Below are positions 32,800 to 39,037 of a stretch of 40,889 bases of DNA, in pieces. The position numbers were made by a program, and so were the translations under genes. The stretch comes from an uncultured Muriicola sp. (lineage in GTDB: Bacteria > Bacteroidota > Bacteroidia > Flavobacteriales > Flavobacteriaceae), in contig CALZFZ010000143.1 in assembly GCA_945786965.1 (NCBI GenBank), positions 1 to 40,889 of the forward strand, written 5' to 3'. The notes beneath the pieces were generated by a model. The model saw only the letters and a list, made by a program, of their open reading frames with translations. It was not told the DNA's origin and did no database searches. How positions within the stretch are numbered: position 1 is the stretch's first letter; every line of letters starts with the position of its first letter.

Positions 32800-33855
32800 A
32801 TGCTAGATTACCTAATTGTAGGGCTTGGACTTGCAGGTATCTCATTTTGTGAAACCCTGGAGCAAAATGGTAAGACGTTCAAAGTACTTAATGATGATTC
32901 CCAACAGGCTTCTGCAGTAGCAGGAGGTTTGTATAATCCTGTTATACTAAAAAGGTTTACGCTTGCGTGGAAAGCCCACGAACAACTGGGAGTAGCCCTT
33001 CCTTTTTACCGAGCACTGGAAAAGAAGTTGGGGGTTACCTTAGATCACAAACTCCGTGTACTTAGAAGATTTGCCAGTATTGAAGAGCAAAACTTGTGGT
33101 TCGAAGCTACCGATAAACCCGGCTTGCAATCCCTCTTGTCTACCACCTTGCTTTCCAATACCAATCCATGTATAAAGGCACCATTAGGATATGGAGAAGT
33201 GCTGGGTACAGGTAGGATAGACACCCCTTTATTGTTAAAAGCCTATAGCCAATATCTTACGGAAAAGCATTTGCTTCTGCGTAGCACGTTCCATTACAAT
33301 GAATTAAGAATTGAAGACTCCTGTCTTTCCTTTATGGGAATTAAGGCAAAATACCTTGTTTTTGCCAATGGGTTTGGTTCCCAGAACAATCCATATTTCA
33401 GCTACCTTCCATTAAACGGGACCAAGGGAGAATTACTAACCATTAAAGCTCCTTTATTGAATGAAGGACATGTTATAAAATCTTCAGTTTTTATTATACC
33501 ATTAGGAGACCAAACATATAGGGTTGGTGCTACATACGCCTGGAAAGACAAAACCAATGATCCTACGCCAGAGGCCAGGTCGGAATTGCTTGATAAACTG
33601 ACTTCCTTTATGACGTGCGACTTTGAAATTATCCGGCACGTGGCGGGAATACGGCCCACTGTGGCCGATAGAAGGCCCCTGGTTGGGAAACACCCTGTGC
33701 ACGCCAATATATTCATCCTGAACGGATTTGGCTCAAGAGGCGTTATGATAGCCCCTTATGCATCGGGGGTCCTTTATGATTGCATTGAAAAAGGAATAGC
33801 CCTTCCTGCTGAAATGGACATAGCCCGTTTTGAAAAACGCCATAAGAAGGCCTAA
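32800..33855 (+). CDS. FAD-dependent oxidoreductase (DAO/glycine-oxidase type)
   Basis: The 351-residue protein starts directly with a Rossmann FAD-binding motif, VGLGLAGISFCETL (7-20, GxGxxG at G8, G10, G13), which fixes the start codon. It continues with the DAO-family segment ASAVAGGLYNPVILKRF (37-53). The C-terminal DAO motif is VAGIRPTVADRRPLVG with FGSRGVMIAPYASGVL. It resembles the FAD domain of MnmC and the glycine/D-amino-acid oxidase group, but has no methyltransferase domain. The substrate is unknown; an oxidative deaminase acting on small amines is the best guess. No signal peptide is present. It follows the gldN terminator, and its stop overlaps the convergent DUF983 gene by 4 nt. 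Confidence 0.85.
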   Translation: MLDYLIVGLGLAGISFCETLEQNGKTFKVLNDDSQQASAVAGGLYNPVILKRFTLAWKAHEQLGVALPFYRALEKKLGVTLDHKLRVLRRFASIEEQNLWFEATDKPGLQSLLSTTLLSNTNPCIKAPLGYGEVLGTGRIDTPLLLKAYSQYLTEKHLLLRSTFHYNELRIEDSCLSFMGIKAKYLVFANGFGSQNNPYFSYLPLNGTKGELLTIKAPLLNEGHVIKSSVFIIPLGDQTYRVGATYAWKDKTNDPTPEARSELLDKLTSFMTCDFEIIRHVAGIRPTVADRRPLVGKHPVHANIFILNGFGSRGVMIAPYASGVLYDCIEKGIALPAEMDIARFEKRHKKA

Positions 33856-34235
33856 TTCTTAGCTTTTACGGGGTCGTACGCAATAAAGATATTGATCCAG
33901 ATATTCCGGGATAATCGAATGATTACAGGTAAGAAACCGATCAAAGTTACCACGATGCTTATGAATGTGGTCACTAAAGAGGTTTTAAGCAATAGGAATG
34001 TGATCACAAAGGCTGCTACGGCAAAAGCGATCCCTACTGCATAACTGACATACATGGCACCATAGAAAAAAGAAGGTTCAATCTTGTATTTCGTACCGCA
34101 ATGAGAACAGCGGTCATGCATTTTAAAAATAGCCCCTAAATAGTATGGGTTTTTATCAATATACATGCTTTCTTGATGGCATTTAGGACAACTTCCTGTT
34201 AAAATACTGTATAGTTTGTTTCCTTTTTTTAACAT
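33852..34235 (-). CDS. DUF983 zinc-ribbon membrane protein
   Basis: I place the start at the ATG of MLKKGNKLYSILTG (34235, 127 residues). The frame opens earlier, at 34262, but that stretch contains the promoter box. The N-terminus carries two cysteine pairs, CPKCHQES (in TGSCPKC) and CSHCGTKY, making a zinc ribbon. Two membrane helices follow (AMYVSYAVGIAFAVAAFVITF and VTTFISIVVTLIGFLPVII), then the motif RNIWINIFIAYDP. This is the architecture of DUF983, a family conserved in Bacteroidota and Alphaproteobacteria. Its function is unknown; a link to haem-copper oxidase assembly has been proposed from gene context elsewhere but has no support here. Its stop overlaps that of the convergent FAD gene. 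Confidence 0.85.
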   Translation of the reverse strand: MLKKGNKLYSILTGSCPKCHQESMYIDKNPYYLGAIFKMHDRCSHCGTKYKIEPSFFYGAMYVSYAVGIAFAVAAFVITFLLLKTSLVTTFISIVVTLIGFLPVIIRLSRNIWINIFIAYDPVKAKN

Positions 34236-34251
34236 TTGCATGAAATTTTTG

Positions 34252-34280
34252 CAAAGGTACATCTTTGCTCATAGTAACAA
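34252..34280 (-). promoter_or_regulatory. Bacteroidota-type promoter (TTG-N18-TACCTTTG) for the DUF983 gene
   Basis: On the minus strand TTG (34278-34280) is 18 nt before TACCTTTG (34252-34259), which meets both elements and the spacing of Flavobacterium promoters. The box lies within the longer open frame, which supports the later ATG (34235 or 34241) as the true start. Confidence 0.65.
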
Positions 34281-34301
34281 TGTAACACCGGTCACACTAA
34301 T

Positions 34302-36209
34302 ATGTTGAATGTTCATAATCTCTCTGTATCTTTTTCAGGAGAATATTTATTCGAAGAAATTGCCTTTCGGCTGAACGCTGGGGATCGTGTAGGTCTTATT
34401 GGTAAGAACGGGGCTGGCAAATCTACGCTGCTTAAACTCCTTGCGAAAGATATGGCCCCGGATTCAGGGACCATTGCATCTGACAAGGAGATCTCTATAG
34501 GGTTTTTACGTCAGGATATTGAATTTGAAGAAGGCAATACGGTTCTCGAAGAAGCGTATAAGGCTTTTGAAGAACTACAGACATTAGAAAGGAAATTAGC
34601 CCATGTCAATGAACAATTGGCAGAGCGTACCGATTATGAGAGCGATGCATACCACCAATTGATGGTAGATCTGAATGATCATACCCACCATTATGAGGTA
34701 TTGGGCGGTTATAACTACCAGGGTGAAACCGAGAAAATTCTGATAGGCCTTGGGTTTAAACGGGACGACTTCCAAAAAAAGACCGACATCTTTTCCGGAG
34801 GGTGGCGTATGCGTATCGAATTGGCAAAATTACTACTCCAAAAGAACGATATACTGCTACTGGATGAGCCAACGAATCACCTCGATATTGAGTCGATCAT
34901 CTGGCTGGAACAATTCCTTACCGGCTTTCCCGGAGCTATTGTAATTGTATCGCACGATAAGATGTTCCTCGACAATGTTACCAACAGAACCATTGAGATC
35001 TCACTCGGAAGGATCTATGATTACAACAAACCGTATTCGGCCTTCCTGGTACTGCGGCAGGAAATTAAGGAGCAGCAATTAAACGCTCAAAAAAATCAGG
35101 ATCGGGAAATTCAGCAGGCAGAACGACTTATTACGAAATTCAGGGCCAAGGCATCTAAGGCATCCATGGCACAGTCCCTCATAAAGAAACTGGATCGTAT
35201 GGAACGCATAGAGGTAGACGAAACAGATAATAGTGTTCTGAAGATACAATTTCCGGTTTCGATTACCCCGGGTAAAGTCGTTGCAGAAATAGAAGGTCTT
35301 TCTAAGAATTATGGCAGTAAAGAAGTCCTGAAAAATATCAATCTCTTATTGGAACGGGATAGTAAAACTGCTTTTGTAGGGCAAAACGGGCAGGGGAAAA
35401 CCACCCTTGCCAAGGTCATAGTTGGCGAACTGGAATATGAAGGGCACCTGAAGCTGGGACATAACGTTCAAATAGGGTATTTTGCCCAAAATCAGGCAGA
35501 ATATCTGGATGGCACCAAGACCGTCCTCGATACTATGATCGATGCCGCCAACGAGAGTAACAGACGCAAAGTAAGGGATATTTTAGGATCCTTTCTGTTT
35601 AGTGGAGAAGATGTTGAAAAATATGTAAAGGTCCTTTCCGGGGGGGAACGCAATAGGTTAGCCCTGGCAAAAATGCTGTTACAGCCGTTCAACGTCCTCG
35701 TAATGGATGAACCTACGAACCACTTGGATATTGCTTCCAAAAATGTCCTAAAACAGGCTTTGCAAAATTTTGAAGGAACGCTGATCGTGGTTTCTCATGA
35801 CCGTGATTTTTTACAGGGACTTACGAATAAGGTCTATGAATTTAAGGACAAGAAGATCAAAGAGTATCTGGGCGACATTAATTATTTTCTGGATCAACGC
35901 AAGGCCGAAGATTTTCGTGAAATTGAAAAGAAGAGTGCTATTCAGGTTCAAAAAGCATTGTTAAAAAAGAATGACAATCAGTACTACGATCAGAAAAAAG
36001 AAAAAGGACTTAAAAACAAGCTCAGTAACCTGGAAAGTGAGATCGCAGCAATGGAAAAAGAGATCTCCGATATAGACCATGAACTTTTGATGAATTACGA
36101 CACCACCATAGCACAACCCAATTTTTTTAATACTTATCAGGAAAAGAAAAGGAAGTTGGAAAGCTTAATGAAAAAGTGGGAAAAACTTACAATAGAGCTC
36201 GAAAAATAG
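34302..36209 (+). CDS. ABC-F family ATP-binding protein (Uup-like)
   Basis: The 635-residue protein has two ABC ATPase domains and no membrane segment, as in ABC-F proteins that act on the ribosome. Domain 1 has Walker A GKNGAGKST (34-42), the signature FSGGWRMR (164-171) and Walker B LLLDEPTNHLD (185-195). Domain 2 has GQNGQGKTT (about 364-372), LSGGERNRLALAK and VLVMDEPTNHLD. A charged linker (about 245-300, with FRAKASKASMAQSLIKKLDR) joins them. The C-terminus (about 550-635) is a coiled coil, like the DNA-binding tail of E. coli Uup. The catalytic Glu after each Walker B is present, so both sites should work. A housekeeping translation role is more likely than antibiotic resistance. Confidence 0.94.
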   Translation: MLNVHNLSVSFSGEYLFEEIAFRLNAGDRVGLIGKNGAGKSTLLKLLAKDMAPDSGTIASDKEISIGFLRQDIEFEEGNTVLEEAYKAFEELQTLERKLAHVNEQLAERTDYESDAYHQLMVDLNDHTHHYEVLGGYNYQGETEKILIGLGFKRDDFQKKTDIFSGGWRMRIELAKLLLQKNDILLLDEPTNHLDIESIIWLEQFLTGFPGAIVIVSHDKMFLDNVTNRTIEISLGRIYDYNKPYSAFLVLRQEIKEQQLNAQKNQDREIQQAERLITKFRAKASKASMAQSLIKKLDRMERIEVDETDNSVLKIQFPVSITPGKVVAEIEGLSKNYGSKEVLKNINLLLERDSKTAFVGQNGQGKTTLAKVIVGELEYEGHLKLGHNVQIGYFAQNQAEYLDGTKTVLDTMIDAANESNRRKVRDILGSFLFSGEDVEKYVKVLSGGERNRLALAKMLLQPFNVLVMDEPTNHLDIASKNVLKQALQNFEGTLIVVSHDRDFLQGLTNKVYEFKDKKIKEYLGDINYFLDQRKAEDFREIEKKSAIQVQKALLKKNDNQYYDQKKEKGLKNKLSNLESEIAAMEKEISDIDHELLMNYDTTIAQPNFFNTYQEKKRKLESLMKKWEKLTIELEK

Positions 36210-36324
36210 GGCATTCAACGGATATTTTACGACACTTGATTTTCTTTCACAACAAAAATTACAGGTTTTACAACAAATATGAACCGTTAATCGATAAAAC
36301 ATACACATTATCAGCCCTTAGGGT

Positions 36325-36332
36325 TATATTTG
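36325..36332 (+). promoter_or_regulatory. Candidate -7 promoter box (TATATTTG) for the LRR gene
   Basis: A full TAnnTTTG match in the 191-nt gap after the ABC-F gene, ending 68 nt before the ATG at 36401. No TTG at the usual -33 distance. The rest of the gap shows nothing else I can name. Confidence 0.42.
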
Positions 36333-36400
36333 TAAGGTAATTCTTAATTAGTTTATAAGATTTAGCTTGAAATAGGACAAATCCTCAAAAACGATATTAT

Positions 36401-37282
36401 ATGAAAAACTTTCTCGTCATTCTTTTTGTATCGCTTAGTACCTGTCTTATGGTTTCTGCCAAAGTAACCAAGGCCGAGAAAAAGGCTCTTGTCGATCTTT
36501 ACGAAAGTACAAACGGTGTCGAGTGGGTTAATACATGGGATCTTGAAGGACCTGTGGAACAATGGTATGGAATAAAGGTAGAGGGTAACCATGTCGTTGA
36601 AATAAATCTTTTCCGAAACAATCTTAAGGGTATCATTCCGGCCAGTATAGGTAAATTGGAATATTTAAAAGTATTGAACCTGGCTTTCAATGGCCTTACC
36701 GGAGAATTCCCGGAATCGATCGCACAATTACAGCAGTTGGAAATACTGAAGATTGAGATGAACCGATTCAAGGGTAAATTGCCTGCTACATTTGGGCAAC
36801 TTGGAAACCTGAAGGAGCTCACTGCATTTAACAATTTCTTTTCTGGAAGCATACCGGAAAGTATGGGGCAATTAAAAAAACTAAAAGTATTGAATCTTTC
36901 CAGCAACAATTTAAAGGGCACCATCCCTGAGGCATTGGGAAATTTAAGTAATTTGGAAAGCCTTGGGCTTTTTGAAAATACACTGGATGGGGGTATCCCT
37001 TCAGAGTTAGGCCAATTGGTGCAACTTAAAGAACTGGTACTTGCCAATAATCAATTAAACGGTGAGATCCCAAAAGAGTTTAGTCAGCTGGCTAGTTTGG
37101 AAATACTTCAAATACAGAATAATAAATTCAATTCGCTAAAGAACCTTGAAACTATGAATACCCGTCAGTTTTTGGTATTCGATTATGATAAAGGAGATCT
37201 GAAATTGAATTTTAAAGAGATAGACTTTAAAAAGACTCGAGTGGCCGAAACAAAATTCGAAGATGACGACGACCATGAATAG
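36401..37282 (+). CDS. Secreted plant-type leucine-rich-repeat protein
   Basis: The 293-residue protein has a Sec signal peptide (MKNFLVILFVSLSTCLMVSA) and an N-terminal cap with ALVDLYESTNGVEWVNTW and WYGIKVEGN. Eight consecutive 24-residue leucine-rich repeats follow (about 65-250) with the plant-specific consensus LxxLxLxxNxLxGxIPxxLGxL; examples are LKVLNLSSNNLKGTIPEAL and LKELVLANNQLNGEIPKEF. The repeats run without gaps, so a regular solenoid is expected, usually a protein- or glycan-binding surface. The C-terminus is short and ends in an acidic stretch (KFEDDDDHE). It has no type IX CTD and no anchor, so it is probably periplasmic or freely secreted. It is a lone gene, bounded by a terminator. 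The ligand is unknown. Confidence 0.9.
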   Translation: MKNFLVILFVSLSTCLMVSAKVTKAEKKALVDLYESTNGVEWVNTWDLEGPVEQWYGIKVEGNHVVEINLFRNNLKGIIPASIGKLEYLKVLNLAFNGLTGEFPESIAQLQQLEILKIEMNRFKGKLPATFGQLGNLKELTAFNNFFSGSIPESMGQLKKLKVLNLSSNNLKGTIPEALGNLSNLESLGLFENTLDGGIPSELGQLVQLKELVLANNQLNGEIPKEFSQLASLEILQIQNNKFNSLKNLETMNTRQFLVFDYDKGDLKLNFKEIDFKKTRVAETKFEDDDDHE

Positions 37283-37304
37283 TTAATTTAAATTAGGTTA
37301 GTTG

Positions 37305-37334
37305 AAAAAGGGATGTAACAACATCCCTTTTTTT
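37305..37334 (+). terminator. Rho-independent terminator after the LRR gene
   Basis: AAAAAGGGATGT pairs with ACATCCCTTTTT (12 bp, perfect) around the loop AACA, with extra T residues behind. The A/T arms make it able to work in both directions. It insulates the LRR gene from the marR efflux operon. Confidence 0.9.
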
Positions 37335-37385
37335 GTTCCATATATATTATGAAAAGTTAAACAAAAATTAAGATTTATTTAACAA

Positions 37386-37403
37386 TAGTTGCATATGCAA
37401 CTA
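37386..37403. promoter_or_regulatory. 18-bp perfect palindrome, probable MarR operator
   Basis: TAGTTGCATATGCAACTA is a perfect 18-bp palindrome. It ends 25 nt before the marR ATG and 13 nt before the TAGTTTTG box, and its TTG could serve as the -33 element (25-nt spacing). Its length and symmetry fit the operators bound by dimeric MarR repressors, so auto-repression of the efflux operon is likely. Confidence 0.7.
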
Positions 37404-37416
37404 ATTAAATAAAGTG

Positions 37417-37424
37417 TAGTTTTG
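37417..37424 (+). promoter_or_regulatory. Candidate -7 box (TAGTTTTG) of the marR efflux operon
   Basis: A full TAnnTTTG match that ends 4 nt before the marR ATG. The only TTG upstream lies inside the palindrome, 25 nt away, slightly longer than usual. The next in-frame Met is residue 45, inside the winged-helix fold, so the start cannot move downstream; the mRNA may be leaderless. Confidence 0.55.
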
Positions 37425-37428
37425 CCCC

Positions 37429-37893
37429 ATGCAAGAAACAGATTTCAAAGTCGATCTGGAAAAGTCCATTGGGCCCTGGATTGGGAAAACCTCAAAAATT
37501 ATAGACTATTATTTGCATGAAGCATTACAGCAACACGGACTGGACGTGACCAAGGAACAGATGATCGTTCTTAAAAAATTGCATCATGAGGATGGTCTCA
37601 ACCAGAACGAACTGGCCTCTTTAACCTGGAGAGACAAATCGTCTTTAGCTCGTTTGTTGGCAAAAATGGAACGCAAAGAATACGTCTATCGAAGACAGCA
37701 TAGCCAGGACAAGCGTATAAATCAGGTTTTTTTAACCGATAAGGGGCGACACATTTTTGAAAGTACCAGGCCTATCATTGAGAAGTTAATAGAGATAATG
37801 GAAAAAGGCCTGGATAAAAAAGAAATAGAACATATGATACATATTTTAAAGCGCATCCAATATAATTTCACTGCTGAAATTTCAGCACTTTAA
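37429..37893 (+). CDS. MarR-family transcriptional regulator
   Basis: The 154-residue protein is a winged-helix dimer of the MarR type. Features are the N-terminal dimerisation helix, the helix-turn-helix GLNQNELASLTWRDKSSLARLL (from about 56), the wing with DKRINQVFLTDKGRHIF (94-110), and the long C-terminal dimerisation helix. The ligand cannot be read from the sequence. It is the first gene of an operon with an RND membrane-fusion protein (10-nt gap) and an RND permease (4-nt overlap), which makes it the likely local repressor of drug efflux. The palindrome directly upstream is its probable binding site. Confidence 0.94.
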   Translation: MQETDFKVDLEKSIGPWIGKTSKIIDYYLHEALQQHGLDVTKEQMIVLKKLHHEDGLNQNELASLTWRDKSSLARLLAKMERKEYVYRRQHSQDKRINQVFLTDKGRHIFESTRPIIEKLIEIMEKGLDKKEIEHMIHILKRIQYNFTAEISAL

Positions 37894-37903
37894 TTTTCCG
37901 ATA

Positions 37904-39037
37904 ATGAGAAAAATAATTTTATCAATAGTAGGGGTCCTAATAATCGTATTGGGGATCTTTTTATCGAAACAGATCGTTGATAGTAAAACCCGGCCAAAAC
38001 CCAGAGTAGAAAAAGTGGTTAAGACCGTATTTACACAAACGGTCACGAACGGTACGGTACCTATCATTGTGCCGGCAAACGGCAATCTTACCGCCAAACA
38101 AAGGGTAGAGCTTTATGCTGAAGTGCAGGGCGTATTTAGGAAAGGGAATAAACTTTTTAAAGCTGGACAGCCGTATCGCGCAGGAGAGACCATCATTCGG
38201 ATCGATGCTTCTGAGTATTATGCAAGCGTACAGTCTGCTAAAAGTAATTTATACAATTTAATTACTTCTATTATGCCGGATCTTCGTTTAGATTATCCGG
38301 AGGTATATCCAAAATGGCAGACGTACCTGTCTAATTTTGATCTTGACAATACTACACCACCACTTCCTGAAATGACAACGGAAACCGAAAAGTATTTCAT
38401 TTCCGGCCGTGGAATTCTGACCAACTATTACAACGTTAAAAATCTTGAACAACGGTTAAGTAAATACACTATTAAAGCACCGTTTAGCGGTATTCTTACC
38501 GAGGTATTGGTGACAGAAGGCACCCTGGTAAGGTCGGGTCAAAAACTGGGAGAATTTATCAATACAGATGTTTATGAGTTAGAAGTTGCCGTAAGCAAAG
38601 CCTACAGTGATCTTTTAAAAGTTGGGGAAGTGGTAGCCTTGGTGAGTCTTGATCGAACGAAAACATATAAAGGAAAGGTTGCAAGGATAAATGGCAGTGT
38701 AGATCAGGCAACGCAAACCATCAAGGCTTTTATTGATGTAAGCGATAGCGATCTAAAAGAGGGAATGTATTTGGAGGCAAATTTAAATGCAAAACAAGAG
38801 ACCAACGCCATAGAAATAGACAGAAACCTGCTTTTGGAAAATGATAAGATATTTGTCGTACGTGATACGATCTTAGATCTTATCGATGTAAAACCCGTGT
38901 ATTTTTCAGAGAAGAAAGTAGTATTAAAAGAAGTGCCGGAGGGCATCACTATCATAACTAAACCGGTAGTAGGGGCATACGCTGGTATGTTGGTAAAAGT
39001 ATATCAGGGAGAGACCGCTCAAAATATTGAACAATGA
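37904..39037 (+). CDS. RND efflux periplasmic adaptor (membrane fusion protein, HlyD/AcrA type)
   Basis: The 377-residue adaptor links the inner-membrane RND pump to an outer-membrane channel. An N-terminal membrane helix (about 4-22) acts as an anchor or uncleaved signal; there is no lipobox. The barrel-sandwich/lipoyl halves are seen around GNLTAKQRVELYAEVQG (about 60-76) and KAPFSGILTEVLVTEGTLV (191-209), with a short helical hairpin between them, and a beta-barrel domain follows (about 225-300, with GKVARINGSVDQATQTIKAF). The hairpin is shorter than in AcrA. It is co-transcribed with the permease, whose ATG overlaps its stop (ATGA). No outer-membrane factor gene is visible before the window ends. 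Confidence 0.92.
   Translation: MRKIILSIVGVLIIVLGIFLSKQIVDSKTRPKPRVEKVVKTVFTQTVTNGTVPIIVPANGNLTAKQRVELYAEVQGVFRKGNKLFKAGQPYRAGETIIRIDASEYYASVQSAKSNLYNLITSIMPDLRLDYPEVYPKWQTYLSNFDLDNTTPPLPEMTTETEKYFISGRGILTNYYNVKNLEQRLSKYTIKAPFSGILTEVLVTEGTLVRSGQKLGEFINTDVYELEVAVSKAYSDLLKVGEVVALVSLDRTKTYKGKVARINGSVDQATQTIKAFIDVSDSDLKEGMYLEANLNAKQETNAIEIDRNLLLENDKIFVVRDTILDLIDVKPVYFSEKKVVLKEVPEGITIITKPVVGAYAGMLVKVYQGETAQNIEQ

Noticed and set aside
36593-37140. Tandem DNA repeat in the LRR gene
   Set aside because: The 72-base periodicity is only the DNA image of the 24-residue protein repeat; the copies differ strongly at the nucleotide level and it is not a separate repeat element.
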